A stretch of DNA of 64,000 nucleotides from Zeugodacus cucurbitae. Its lineage: Eukaryota > Arthropoda > Insecta > Diptera > Tephritidae. The translations under genes were made by a program, and so were the position numbers. The notes below the pieces were generated by a model. The model worked only from the letters and a program-made list of their open reading frames with translations, did no database searches and was not told the origin of the DNA. Shown here in pieces: positions 10,126 to 20,991 of this stretch (its first letter is position 1; the number at the start of each line of letters is the position of its first letter). The stretch spans positions 9,070,501-9,134,500 of the forward strand of contig NC_071672.1 in assembly GCF_028554725.1 (NCBI RefSeq), written 5' to 3'.

Positions 10126-11349
10126 TCTTGTCTTGTCTTGGCATGTCTTGTCTTGTCTGGTCTTGTCTTGTCTTGTCATGTCTTGTCTTGTCTTGTCTTG
10201 TCTTGTCTTGTCTTGTCTTATCTGGTCTTGTCGTGTCTTGTCATGTCTTGTCTTGTCTTGTCTTGTCTTGTCTTGTCTTGTCTTGTCTTGTCTTGTCTTG
10301 TCTTGTCTTGTCTTGTCTTGTCTTGTCTTGTCTTGTCTTGTCTTGTCTTGTCTTGTCTTGTCTTGTCTTGTCTTGTCTTGTCTTGTCTTGTCTTGTCTTG
10401 TCTTGTCTTGTCTTGTCTTGTCTTGTCTTGTCTTGTCTTGTCTTGTCTTGTCTTGTCTTGTCTTGTCTTGTCTTGTCTTGTCTTGTCTTGTCTTGTCTTG
10501 TCTTGTCTTGTCTTGTCTTGTCTTGTCTTGTCTTGTCTTGTCTTGTCTTGTCTTGTCTTGTCTTGTCTTGTCTTGTCTTGTCTTGTCTTGTCTTGTCTTG
10601 TCTTGTCTTGTCTTGTCTTGTCTTGTGTTGTCTTGTCTTGTCTTGTCTTGTCTTGTCTTGTCTTGTCTTGTCTGGTCTTGTCTTGTCTTGTCTTGTTTTG
10701 TCTTGTCATGTCTCGTCTTGTCTTGTCTTGTCTTGTCTTGTCTTGTCTTGTCTTGTCTTGTCTTGTCTCGTCTTGTCTTGTCTTGTCTTGTCTTGTCTTG
10801 TCTTGTCTTGTCTTGTCTTGTCTTGTCTTGTCTTGTCTTGTCTTGTCTTGTCTTGTCTTGTCTTGTCTTGTCTTGTCTTGTCTTGTCTTGTCTTGTCTTG
10901 TCTTGTCTTGTCTTGTCTTGTCTTGTCTTGTCTTGTCTTGTCTTGTCTTGTCTTGTCTTGTCTTGTCTTGTCTTGTCTTGTCTTGTCTTGTCTTGTCTTG
11001 TCTTGTCTTGTCTTGTCTTGTCTTGTCTTGTGTTGTCTTGTCTTGTCTTGTCTTGTCTTGTCTTGTCTTGTCTTGTCTGGTCTTGTCTTGTCTTGTCTTG
11101 TTTTGTCTTGTCATGTCTCGTCTTGTCTTGTCTTGTCGTGTCTTGTCTTGTCTTGCCTTGTCTTGTCTTGTCTTGTCTTGTCTTGTCTTGTCTTGTCTTG
11201 TCTTGTCTTGTCTTGTCTTGTCTTGTCTTGTCTTGTCTTGTCTTGTCTTGTCTTGTCTTGTCATGTCTTGTCTTGTCGTATCTTGTCTTGTCTTTTCTTC
11301 TCTGGCCTTGTCTTGTCTTGTCTTGTCGTGTCGTGTCTTGTCTTATCTG
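10126..11349. repeat. Pentamer array with long pure runs and a 405-bp tandem duplication
   Basis: After CTTAT-CTGGT, CGTGT and CATGT, a 76-unit pure run (10247-10626, the longest I found) ends at the rare unit GTTGT (10627). CTGGT (10672), TTTGT, CATGT and CTCGT follow. The order repeats 405 bp downstream: GTTGT 11032, CTGGT 11077. The block closes with CGTGT, CTTGC, run, CATGT-2-CGTAT, the CTGGC triplet and two CGTGT. Confidence 0.9.
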
Positions 11350-11464
11350 CTTAATTAATTTAAAAACAAATCAAACACAATTGTCCTGTCTTGTCTTGTC
11401 ATGTCTTGTCTTGCCTTGTCTTGTCTTCTCTTCTTAATTAGTTTAGAAACAAATAAAATAAATG
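11350..11464. repeat. A-B island composite
   Basis: A 11350-11383 and B 11433-11464. The flanking arrays match those of the composite at 41886-42000: a GTTGT-marked run upstream, and ATTGT with the CTGGC triplet downstream. Confidence 0.94.
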
Positions 11465-11998
11465 TCTTGTCTTGTCTTGTCTTGTCTTGTCTTGTCTTGT
11501 CTTGTCTTGTCTTGTCATGTCTTGTCTTGTCTTGTATTGTCTTGTCATGTCTTGTCTGGTCTTGTCTTGTCTTGTCTTGTCTTGTCTTGTCTTGTCTTGT
11601 CTTGTCATGTCTTGTCTTGTCGTATCTTGTCTTGTCTTTTCTTCTCTGGCCTTGTCTTGTCTTGTCTTGTCTTGTCTTGTCATGTCTTGTCTTGTCTTGT
11701 CTTGTCTTGTCTTGTCTTGTCTGGTCTTGTCTTGTCTTGTCTTGTTTTGTCTTGTCATGTCTCGTCTTGTCTTGTCTTGTCGTGTCTTGTCTTGTCTTGC
11801 CTTGTCTTGTCTTGTCTTGTCTTGTCTTGTCTTGTCTTGTCTTGTCTTGTCTTGTCTTGTCTTGTCTTGTCTTGTCTTGTCTTGTCTTGTCTTGTCTTGT
11901 CTTGTCTTGTCATGTCTTGTCTTGTCGTATCTTGTCTTGTCTTTTCTTCTCTGGCCTTGTCTTGTCTTGTCTTGTCGTGTCGTGTCTTGTCTTATCTG
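11465..11998. repeat. Pentamer array, ATTGT and CTGGC words
   Basis: CATGT, ATTGT, CATGT, CTGGT, run, CATGT-2-CGTAT, then a CTTTT, CTTCT, CTGGC triplet (about 11636) that is not followed by an island. CTGGT, TTTGT, CTCGT, CGTGT, CTTGC and a run follow, then a second triplet that does lead to an A. Confidence 0.87.
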
Positions 11999-12032
11999 CT
12001 TAATTAATTTAAAAACAAATCAAACACAATTG
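11999..12032. repeat. AT-rich island, type A
   Basis: Solo A entered through the CTGGC and double-CGTGT leader. Elsewhere that leader precedes an A-B composite, so this copy seems to have lost its B side. The array switches instead to a CTTGA doublet at about 12056. Confidence 0.92.
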
Positions 12033-13071
12033 TCCTGTCTTGTCTTGTCATGTCTTGACTTGACTTGTCTTGTCTTGTCTTGTCTTGTCTTGTTTTGTCT
12101 TGTCATGTCTTGTCTTGACTTGTCTTGTCTTGTCTTGTCTTGTCTTGTCTTGTCTTGTCTTGTCTTGTCTTGTCGTATCTTGTCTTGTCTTGTCTTGTCT
12201 TGTCATGTCTTGTCTTGTCGTATCTTGTCTTGTCTTGTCTTGTCTTGTCTTGTCTGGTCTTGTCTTGTCATGTCTTGTCTTGTCATGTCTTGTCTTGTCT
12301 TGTCTTGTCTTGTCTTGTCTTGTCTTGTTTTGTCTTGTCTTGTCTTGTCTTGTCGTATCTTGTCTTGTCTTGTCTTGTCTTGTCTTGGCATGTCTTGTCT
12401 TGTCTGGTCTTGTCTTGTCTTGTCATGTCTTGTCTTGTCTTGTCTTGTCTTGTCTTGTCTTGTCTTGTTTTGTCTTGTCATGTCTTGCCTTGTCTTGACT
12501 TGTCTTGTCTTGTCTTGTCTTGTCTTGTCTTGTCTTGTCTTGTCTTGTCTTGTCTTGTCTTGTCTTGTCGTATCTTGTCTTGTCTTGTCTTGTCTTGTCA
12601 TGTCTTGTCTTGTCGTATCTTGTCTTGTCTTGTCTTGTCTTATCTGGTCTTGTCGTGTCTTGTCATGTCTTGTCTTGTCTTGTCTTGTCTTGTCTTGTCT
12701 TGTCTTGTCTTGTCTTGTCTTGTCTTGTCTTGTCTTGTCTTGTCTTGTCTTGTCTTGTCTTGTCTTGTCTCGTCTTGTCTTGTCTTGTCTTGTCTTGTCT
12801 TGTCTTGTCTTGTCTTGTCTTGTCTTGTCTTGTCTTGTCTTGTCTTGTCTTGTCTTGTCTTGTCTTGTCTTGTCTTGTCTTGTCTTGTCTTGTCTTGTCT
12901 TGTCTTGTCTTGTCTTGTCTTGTCTTGTCTTGTCTTGTCTTGTCTTGTCTTGTCTTGTCTTGTCTTGTCTTGTCTTGTCTTGTCATGTCTTGTCTTGTCG
13001 TATCTTGTCTTGTCTTTTCTTCTCTGGCCTTGTCTTGTCTTGTCTTGTCGTGTCGTGTCTTGTCTTATCTG
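12033..13071. repeat. Pentamer array, CTTGG and CTCGT module
   Basis: CTTGA doublet, TTTGT, CTTGA, two CGTAT, CTGGT, CATGT words, TTTGT-4-CGTAT and CTTGG-CATGT (near 12386) without a C island. CTTGC, CTTGA, CGTAT pair, CTTAT-CTGGT and CGTGT follow, then CTCGT (12769) and a 42-unit run (12774-12983) that passes directly to CATGT-2-CGTAT. The CTGGT to CTTGC section present in sister copies is missing. Confidence 0.87.
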
Positions 13072-13186
13072 CTTAATTAATTTAAAAACAAATCAAACAC
13101 AATTGTCCTGTCTTGTCTTGTCATGTCTTGTCTTGCCTTGTCTTGTCTTCTCTTCTTAATTAGTTTAGAAACAAATAAAATAAATG
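13072..13186. repeat. A-B island composite
   Basis: A 13072-13105, B 13155-13186. The 264 bp after it hold ATTGT, CTGGT, CGTAT, one CTGGC triplet and CTTGA-4-CTTAT leading to the next A. Confidence 0.94.
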
Positions 13187-13450
13187 TCTTGTCTTGTCTT
13201 GTCTTGTCTTGTCTTGTCTTGTCTTGTCTTGTCTTGTCATGTCTTGTCTTGTCTTGTATTGTCTTGTCATGTCTTGTCTGGTCTTGTCTTGTCTTGTCTT
13301 GTCTTGTCTTGTCTTGTCTTGTCTTGTCATGTCTTGTCTTGTCGTATCTTGTCTTGTCTTTTCTTCTCTGGCCTTGTCTTGTCTTGTCTTGTCTTGTCTT
13401 GTCATGTCTTGTCTTGTCTTGACTTGTCTTGTCTTGTCTTGTCTTATCTT

Positions 13451-13484
13451 CTTAATTAATTTAAAAACAAATCAAACACAATTG
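13451..13484. repeat. AT-rich island, type A
   Basis: Solo A with CATGT-2-CTTGA-4-CTTAT leader but without the usual TTTGT-1 in front. The CTGGC triplet lies just upstream, so two leader types are joined here. Confidence 0.92.
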
Positions 13485-13893
13485 TCCTGTCTTGTCTTGT
13501 CATGTCTTGTCTTGTCTTGTCTTGTCTTGTCTTGTCTTGTCTTGTCTTGTCTTGTCTTGTCTTGTCTTGTCTTGTCTTGTCTTGTCTTGTCTTGTCTTGT
13601 CTTGTCTTGTCGTATCTTGTCTTGTCTTGTCGTATCTTGTCTTGTCTTTTCTTCTCTGGCCTTGTCTTGTCATGTCTTGTCTTGTCTTGTATTGTCTTGT
13701 CATGTCTTGTCTGGTCTTGTCTTGTCTTGTCTTGTCTTGTCTTGTCTTGTCTTGTCTTGTCATGTCTTGTCTTGTCGTATCTTGTCTTGTCTTTTCTTCT
13801 CTGGCCTTGTCTTGTCTTGTCTTGTCTTGTCTTGTTTTGTCTTGTCATGTCTTGTCTTGTCTTGACTTGTCTTGTCTTGTCTTGTCTTATCTT
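13485..13893. repeat. Pentamer array with two CTGGC triplets
   Basis: Run, then CGTAT twice within 15 bp (13612 and 13632 region), a CTTTT, CTTCT, CTGGC triplet, ATTGT, CTGGT, CATGT-2-CGTAT, a second triplet, then the standard TTTGT leader. The stretch from CGTAT through the triplet appears twice, about 150 bp apart. Confidence 0.86.
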
Positions 13894-13927
13894 CTTAATT
13901 AATTTAAAAACAAATCAAACACAATTG
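13894..13927. repeat. AT-rich island, type A
   Basis: Counterpart of the A at 957: it opens the second copy of the 2.6-kb block, 12937 bp downstream. Confidence 0.92.
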
Positions 13928-16360
13928 TCCTGTCTTGTCTTGTCATGTCTTGTCTTGTCTTGTCTTGTCTTGTCTTGTCTTGTCTTGTCTTGTCTTGTCT
14001 TGTCTTGTCTTGTCTTGTCTTGTCTTGTCTTGTCTTGTCTTGTCTTGTCGTATCTTGTCTTGTCTTGTCTTGTCTTGTCTGGTCTTGTCTTGTCTTGTCA
14101 TGTCTTGTCTTGTCTTGTCTTGTCTTGTCTTGTCTTGTCTTGTCTTGTCTTGTCTTGTATTGTTTTGTCATGTCTTGTCTTGTCGTATCTTGTCTTGTCT
14201 TATCTTGTCTTGTCATGTCTTGTCTTGTCGTATCTTGTCTTGTCTTGTCTTGTCTTATCTGGTCTTGTCGTGTCTTGTCATGTCTTGTCTTGTCTTGTCT
14301 TGTCTTGTCTTGTCTTGTCTTGTCTTGTCTTGTCATGTCTTGTCTTGTCTGGTCTTGTCTTGTCTTGTCATGTCTTGTCTTGTCTTGTCTTGTCTTGTCT
14401 TGTCTTGTCTTGTCTTGTTTTGTCATGTCTTGTCTTGTCTTGACTTGACTTGTCTTGTCTTGTCTTGTCTTGTCTTGCCTTGTCTTGTCTTGTCTTGTCT
14501 TGTCTTGTCTTGTCTTGTCTTGTCTTGTCTTGTCTTGTCTTGTCTTGTCTTGTCTTGTCTTGTCTTGTCTTGTCTTGTCTTGTCTTGTCTTGTCTTGTCT
14601 TGTCATGTCTTGTCTTGTCTGGTCTTGTCTTGTCTTGTCATGTCTTGTCTTGTCTTGTCTTGTCTTGTCTTGTCTTGTCTTGTCTTGTTTTGTCATGTCT
14701 TGTCTTGTCTTGACTTGACTTGTCTTGTCTTGTCTTGTCTTGTCTTGTCTTGTCTTGTCTTGTCTTGTCTTGTCTTGTCTTGTCATGTCTTGTCTTGTCG
14801 TATCTTGTCTTGTCTTGTCTTGTCTTGTCATGTCTTGTCTTGTCGTATCTTGTCTTGTCTTGTCTTGTCTTATCTGGTCTTGTCGTGTCTTGTCATGTCT
14901 TGTCTTGTCTTGTCTTGTCTTGTCTTGTCTTGTCTTGTCTTGTCTGGTCTTGTTTTGTCTTGTCATGTCTTGTCTTGTCTCGACTTGTCTTGTCTTGTCT
15001 TCTCTTGTCTTATCTTGTCTTGTCTTGTCTTGTCTTGTCTTGTTTTGTCTTGTCATGTCTTGTCTTGTCTTGACTTGTCTTGTCTTGTCTTGTCTTGTCT
15101 TGTCTTGTCTTGTCTTGTCTTGTCTTGTCTTGTCTTGTCTTGTCTTGTCTTGTCTTGTCTTGTCTTGTCTTGTCTTGTCTTGTCTTGTCATGTCTTGTCT
15201 TGTCGTATCTTGTCTTGTCTTGTCTTGTCTTGTCATGTCTTGTCTTGTCGTATCTTGTCTTGTCTTGTCTTGTCTTATCTGGTCTTGTCTTGTCTTGTCT
15301 TATCTGGTCTTGTCTTGTCTTGTCATGTCTTGTCTTGTCTTGTCTTGTCTTGTCTTGTCTTGTCATGTCTTGTCATGTCTTGTCTGGTCTTGTCTTGTCA
15401 TGTCTTGTCTTGTCTTGTATTGTCTTGTCATGTCTTGTCTTGTCGTATCTTGTCTTGTCTTGTCTTGTCTTGTCTTGTCTTGTCTTGTCGTATCTTGTCT
15501 TGTCTTGTCTTGTCTTGTCATGTCTTGTCTTGTCGTATCTTGTCTTGTCTTGTCTTGTCTTGTCTTGTCTTGTTTTGTCTTGTCATGTCTTGTCTTGTCT
15601 TGACTTGTCTTGTCTTGTCTATCTTGTCTTGTCTTGTCTTGTCTTGTCTTGTCTTGTCTTGTCTTGTCTTGTCTTGTCTTGTCTTGTCTTGTCTTGTCTT
15701 GTCATGTCTTGTCTTGTCGTATCTTGTCTTGTCTTGTCTTGTCTTGTCATGTCTTGTCTTGTCGTATCTTGTCTTGTCTTGTCTTGTCTTATCTGGTCTT
15801 GTCTTGTCTTGTCTTATCTGGTCTTGTCTTGTCTTGTCATGTCTTGTCTTGTCTTGTCTTGTCTTGTCTTGTCTTGTCATGTCTTGTCATGTCTTGTCTG
15901 GTCTTGTCTTGTCATGTCTTGTCTTGTCTTGTATTGTCTTGTCATGTCTTGTCTTGTCGTATCTTGTCTTGTCTTGTCTTGTCTTGTCTTGTCTTGTCTT
16001 GTCGTATCTTGTCTTGTCTTGTCTTGTCTTGTCATGTCTTGTCTTGTCGTATCTTGTCTTGTCTTGTCTTGTCTTGTCTGGTCTTGTCTTGTCTTGTCAT
16101 GTCTTGTCTTGTCATGTCTTGTCTTGTCTTGTCTTGTCTTGTCTTGTCTTGTCTTGTCTTGTTTTGTCTTGTCTTGTCTTGTCTTGTCGTATCTTGTCTT
16201 GTCTTGTCTTGTCTTGTCTGGTCTTGTCTTGTCTTGTCATGTCTTGTCTTGTCATGTCTTGTCTTGTCTTGTCTTGTCTTGTCTTGTCTTGTCTTGTCTT
16301 GTCTTGTCTTGTCTTGTCTTGTCTTGTCTTGTCTTGTTTTGTCTAGTCATGTCTTCTCTT
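13928..16360. repeat. Pentamer array, second copy of 2.6-kb block
   Basis: Repeats the order of 991-3574: ATTGT-TTTGT near 14159, CTTGA doublets near 14441 and 14711, CTCGA cassette near 14990, then CGTAT, CTTAT-CTGGT and ATTGT words. It is 151 bp shorter between islands. The odd 1 bp is accounted for by the 4-mer at 15619-15622. Confidence 0.88.
15619..15622. repeat. 4-bp unit CTAT breaking the pentamer register
   Basis: CTAT stands where a 5-bp unit is expected, after CTTGA and two CTTGT. It is the only register break outside an island that I noticed. A 1-base deletion from CTTAT or a one-base assembly error would both explain it. Confidence 0.75.
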
Positions 16361-16392
16361 CTTAATTAGTTTAGAAACAAATAAAATAAATG
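16361..16392. repeat. AT-rich island, type B (solo)
   Basis: CTAGT-preceded B closing the second 2.6-kb block (counterpart of 3575, offset 12786). Confidence 0.93.
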
Positions 16393-16751
16393 TCTTGTCT
16401 TGTCTTGTCTTGTCTTGTCTTGTCTTATCTTGTCTTGTCTTGTCTTGTCTTGTCTTGTCTTGTCATGTCTTGTCTTGTCTGGTCTTGTCTTGTCTTGTCT
16501 TGTCTTGTCTTGTCTTGTCTTGTCTTGTCTTGTCTTGTCTTGTCTTGTCTTGTCTTGTCTTGTCTTGTCTTGTCTTGTCTTGTCTTGTCTTGTCTTGTCT
16601 TGTCTTGTCTTGTCTTGTCTTGTCTTGTCTTGTCTTGTCTTGTCTTGTCTTGTCTTGTCTTGTCTTGTCTTGTCTTGTCTTGTCTTGTCTTGTCTTGTCT
16701 TGTCTTGTCTTGTCTTGTCTTGTCTTGTCTTGTCTTGTCTTGTCTTCTCTT
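16393..16751. repeat. Pentamer array with 52-unit pure run
   Basis: CTTAT, CATGT and CTGGT (16479), then pure CTTGT from 16484 to 16743. It is the same slot as 3607-3995 with 9 fewer units in the run. Confidence 0.9.
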
Positions 16752-16876
16752 CTTAATAAATGTCTTGTCTTGTCTTGGCATGTCTTGTCTTGTCTGGTCT
16801 TGTCTTGTCTTGTCATGTCTTGTTTTGTCTTGTCATGTCTTCTCTTCTTAATAATGTCTTCTCTTCTTAATAAATG
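16752..16876. repeat. AT-rich islands, type C module
   Basis: Single element 16752-16762 and double element 16847-16876, starts 95 bp apart as in the other four copies of this module. Confidence 0.92.
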
Positions 16877-18860
16877 TCTTGTCTTGTCTTGGCATGTCTT
16901 GTCTTGTCTGGTCTTGTCTTGTCTTGTCATGTCTTGTCTTGTCTTGTCTTGTCTTGTCTTGTCTTGTCTTGTCTTGTTTTGTCTTGCCTTGTCTTGTCTT
17001 GTCTTGTCTTGTCTTGTCTTGTCTTGTCTTGTCTTGTCTTGTCTTGTCTTGTCTTGTCTTGTCTTGTCTTGTCTTGTCTTGTCTTGTCTTGTCTTGTCTT
17101 GTCTTGTCTTGTCTTGTCTTGTCTTTACTTGTCTTGTTTTGTCATGTCTTGTCTTGTCTGGTCTTGTCTTGTCTTGTCATGTCTTGTCTTGTCTTGTCTT
17201 GTCTTGTCTTGTCTTGTCTTGTCTTGTCTTGTCTTGTTTTGTCATGTCTTGTCTTGTCTTGACTTGACTTGTCTTGTCTTGTCTTGTCTTGTCTTGTCTT
17301 GTCTTGTCTTGTCTTGTCTTGTCTTGTCTTGTCATGTCTTGTCTTGTCGTATCTTGTCTTGTCTTGTCTTGTCTTGTCATGTCTTGTCTTGTCGTATCTT
17401 GTCTTGTCTTGTCTTGTCTTATCTGGTCTTGTCGTGTCTTGTCATGTCTTGTCTTGTCTTGTCTTGTCTTGTCTTGTCTTGTCTTGTCTTGTCTGGTCTT
17501 GTTTTGTCTTGTCATGTCTTGTCTTGTCTCGACTTGTCTTGTCTTGTCTTCTCTTGTCTTATCTTGTCTTGTCTTGTCTTGTCTTGTCTTGTCTTGTTTT
17601 GTCTTGTCATGTCTTGTCTTGTCTTGACTTGTCTTGTCTTGTCTTGTCTTGTCTTGTCTTGTCTTGTCTTGTCTTGTCTTGTCTTGTCTTGTCTTGTCTT
17701 GTCTTGTCTTGTCTTGTCTTGTCTTGTCTTGTCTTGTCTTGTCTTGTCTTGTCTTGTCTTGTCTTGTCTTGTCTTGTCTTGTCTTGTCTTGTCTTGTCTT
17801 GTCTTGACTTGTCTTGTCTTGTCTTGTCTTGTCTTGTCTTGTCTTGTCTTGTCTTGTCTTGTCTTGTCTTGTCTTGTCTTGTCTTGTCTTGTCTTGTCTT
17901 GACTTGTCTTGTCTTGTCTTGTCTTGTCTTGTCTTGTCTTGTCTTGTCTTGTCTTGTCTTGTCTTGTCTTGTCTTGTCTTGTCTTGTCTTGTCTTGTCTT
18001 GTCTTGTCTTGTCTTGTCATGTCTTGTCTTGTCGTATCTTGTCTTGTCTTGTCTTGTCTTGTCTTGTCTTGTTTTGTCTTGTCATGTCTTGTCTTGTCTT
18101 GACTTGTCTTGTCTTGTCTTGTCTTGTCTTGTCTTGTCTTGTCTTGTCTTGTCTTGTCTTGTCTTGTCTTGTCTTGTCTTGTCTTGTCTTGTCTTGTCTT
18201 GTCTTGTCTTGTCTTGTCATGTCTTGTCTTGTCGTATCTTGTCTTGTCTTGTCTTGTCTTGTCATGTCTTGTCTTGTCGTATCTTGTCTTGTCTTGTCTT
18301 GTCTTATCTGGTCTTGTCTTGTCTTGTCTTATCTGGTCTTGTCTTGTCTTGTCATGTCTTGTCTTGTCTTGTCTTGTCTTGTCTTGTCTTGTCATGTCTT
18401 GTCATGTCTTGTCTGGTCTTGTCTTGTCATGTCTTGTCTTGTCTTGTATTGTCTTGTCATGTCTTGTCTTGTCGTATCTTGTCTTGTCTTGTCTTGTCTT
18501 GTCTTGTCTTGTCTTGTCGTATCTTGTCTTGTCTTGTCTTGTCTTGTCATGTCTTGTCTTGTCGTATCTTGTCTTGTCTTGTCTTGTCTTGTCTGGTCTT
18601 GTCTTGTCTTGTCATGTCTTGTCTTGTCATGTCTTGTCTTGTCTTGTCTTGTCTTGTCTTGTCTTGTCTTGTCTTGTTTTGTCTTGTCTTGTCTTGTCTT
18701 GTCGTATCTTGTCTTGTCTTGTCTTGTCTTGTCTGGTCTTGTCTTGTCTTGTCATGTCTTGTCTTGTCATGTCTTGTCTTGTCTTGTCTTGTCTTGTCTT
18801 GTCTTGTCTTGTCTTGTCTTGTCTTGTCTTGTCTTGTTTTGTCTAGTCATGTCTTCTCTT
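16877..18860. repeat. Pentamer array, recombinant CTTTA module
   Basis: After CTTGG and CTGGT, TTTGT is followed directly by CTTGC (about 16978-16987). The CTTGA triplet and the A-B composite usual between C and CTTTA are missing. CTTTA lies at 17123, then a CTTGA doublet near 17261, CGTAT words, a CTCGA cassette near 17529 and CTTGA-marked runs (17636-17902). TTTGT, CTTAT-CTGGT, ATTGT and CGTAT words lead to CTAGT. Confidence 0.86.
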
Positions 18861-18892
18861 CTTAATTAGTTTAGAAACAAATAAAATAAATG
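18861..18892. repeat. AT-rich island, type B (solo)
   Basis: CTAGT-preceded B starting another B, C, C, A-B, B chain. It lies exactly 2500 bp after the B at 16361. Confidence 0.93.
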
Positions 18893-19246
18893 TCTTGTCT
18901 TGTCTTGTCTTGTCTTGTCTTGTCTTATCTTGTCTTGTCTTGTCTTGTCTTGTCTTGTCTTGTCATGTCTTGTCTTGTCTGGTCTTGTCTTGTCTTGTCT
19001 TGTCTTGTCTTGTCTTGTCTTGTCTTGTCTTGTCTTGTCTTGTCTTGTCTTGTCTTGTCTTGTCTTGTCTTGTCTTGTCTTGTCTTGTCTTGTCTTGTCT
19101 TGTCTTGTCTTGTCTTGTCTTGTCTTGTCTTGTCTTGTCTTGTCTTGTCTTGTCTTGTCTTGTCTTGTCTTGTCTTGTCTTGTCTTGTCTTGTCTTGTCT
19201 TGTCTTGTCTTGTCTTGTCTTGTCTTGTCTTGTCTTGTCTTCTCTT
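18893..19246. repeat. Pentamer array with 51-unit pure run
   Basis: CTTAT, CATGT, CTGGT (18979), then pure CTTGT from 18984 to 19238. One unit shorter than the copy at 16.5 kb. Confidence 0.9.
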
Positions 19247-19371
19247 CTTAATAAATGTCTTGTCTTGTCTTGGCATGTCTTGTCTTGTCTGGTCTTGTCT
19301 TGTCTTGTCATGTCTTGTTTTGTCTTGTCATGTCTTCTCTTCTTAATAATGTCTTCTCTTCTTAATAAATG
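19247..19371. repeat. AT-rich islands, type C module
   Basis: Single 19247-19257, double 19342-19371; 95-bp start spacing. Confidence 0.92.
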
Positions 19372-20035
19372 TCTTGTCTTGTCTTGGCATGTCTTGTCTT
19401 GTCTGGTCTTGTCTTGTCTTGTCATGTCTTGTCTTGTCTTGTCTTGTCTTGTCTTGTCTTGTCTTGTCTTGTTTTGTCTTGTCATGTCTTGCCTTGTCTT
19501 GACTTGTCTTGTCTTGTCTTGTCTTGTCTTGTCTTGTCTTGTCTTGTCTTGTCTTGTCGTATCTTGTCTTGTCTTGTCTTGTCTTGTCATGTCTTGTCTT
19601 GTCGTATCTTGTCTTGTCTTGTCTTGTCTTATCTGGTCTTGTCGTGTCTTGTCATGTCTTGTCTTGTCTTGTCTTGTCTTGTCTTGTCTTGTCTTGTCTT
19701 GTCTTGTCTTGTCTTGTCTTGTCTTGTCTTGTCTTGTCTTGTCTTGTCTTGTCTTGTCTTGTCTTGTCTTGTCTTGTCTTGTCTTGTCTTGTCTTGTCTT
19801 GTCTTGTCTCGTCTTGTCTTGTCTTGTCTTGTCTTGTCTTGTCTTGTCATGTCTCGTCTTGTCTTGTCTTGTCGTGTCTTGTCTTGTCTTGCCTTGTCTT
19901 GTCTTGTCTTGTCTTGTCTTGTCTTGTCTTGTCTTGTCTTGTCTTGTCTTGTCTTGTCTTGTCGTAACTTGTCTTGTCTTTTCTTCTCTGGCCTTGTCTT
20001 GTCTTGTCTTGTCGTGTCGTGTCTTGCCTTATCTG
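19372..20035. repeat. Pentamer array, short post-C module
   Basis: The usual CTTGG to CGTGT order, then a shortened run with CTCGT near 19808. CATGT then follows with no CTGGT-TTTGT step. It carries two private units, CGTAA (about 19963, in place of CGTAT and without the usual CATGT before it) and CTTGC just before CTTAT (about 20022). Confidence 0.87.
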
Positions 20036-20150
20036 CTTAATTAATTTAAAAACAAATCAAACACAATTGTCCTGTCTTGTCTTGTCATGTCTTGTCTTGC
20101 CTTGTCTTGTCTTCTCTTCTTAATTAGTTTAGAAACAAATAAAATAAATG
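20036..20150. repeat. A-B island composite
   Basis: A 20036-20069, B 20119-20150. The fixed 83-bp spacing holds although the upstream leader carries an extra CTTGC. Confidence 0.94.
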
Positions 20151-20959
20151 TCTTGTCTTGTCTTGTCTTGTCTTGTCTTGTCTTGTCTTGTCATGTCTTG
20201 TCTTGTCGTATCTTGTCTTGTCTTGTCTTGTCTTATCTGGTCTTGTCTTGTCTTGTCATGTCTTGTCTTGTCTTGTCTTGTCTTGTCTTGTCTTGTCATG
20301 TCTTGTCATGTCTTGTCTGGTCTTGTCTTGTCATGTCTTGTCTTGTCTTGTATTGTCTTGTCATGTCTTGTCTGGTCTTGTCTTGTCTTGTCTTGTCATG
20401 TCTTGTCTTGTCGTATCTTGTCTTGTCTTGTCTTGTCTTGTCATGTCTTGTCTTGTCGTATCTTGTCTTGTCTTGTCTTGTCTTGTCTGGTCTTGTCTTG
20501 TCGTATCTTGTCTTGTCTTGTCTTGTCTTGTCTGGTCTTGTCTTGTCTTGTCATGTCTTGTCTTGTCATGTCTTGTCTTGTCTTGTCTTGTCTTGTCTTG
20601 TCTTGTCTTGTCATGTCTTGTCATGTCTTGTCTGGTCTTGTCTTGTCATGTCTTGTCTTGTCTTGTATTGTCTTGTCATGTCTTGTCTTGTCGTATCTTG
20701 TCTTGTCTTGTCTTGTCTTGTCTTGTCATGTCTTGTCTTGTCTTGTCTTGTCTTGTCTTGTCTTGTTTTGTCTTGTCTTGTCTTGTCTTGTCGTATCTTG
20801 TCTTGTCTTGTCTTGTCTTGTCTGGTCTTGTCTTGTCTTGTCATGTCTTGTCTTGTCATGTCTTGTCTTGTCTTGTCTTGTCTTGTCTTGTCTTGTCTTG
20901 TCTTGTCTTGTCTTGTCTTGTCTTGTCTTGTCTTGTTTTGTCTAGTCATGTCTTCTCTT
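20151..20959. repeat. Pentamer array, dense CATGT/CGTAT words
   Basis: CATGT-2-CGTAT, CTTAT-CTGGT, two ATTGT blocks (near 20351 and 20666), several CGTAT-5-CTGGT-3-CATGT-2-CATGT words, TTTGT-4-CGTAT, a run and CTAGT. It is like 5260-5928 but with the ATTGT block repeated. Confidence 0.87.
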
Positions 20960-20991
20960 CTTAATTAGTTTAGAAACAAATAAAATAAATG
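20960..20991. repeat. AT-rich island, type B (solo)
   Basis: CTAGT-preceded; followed by the CTTGA triplet. It is the left landmark of a roughly 4-kb block repeated from 29686. Confidence 0.93.
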
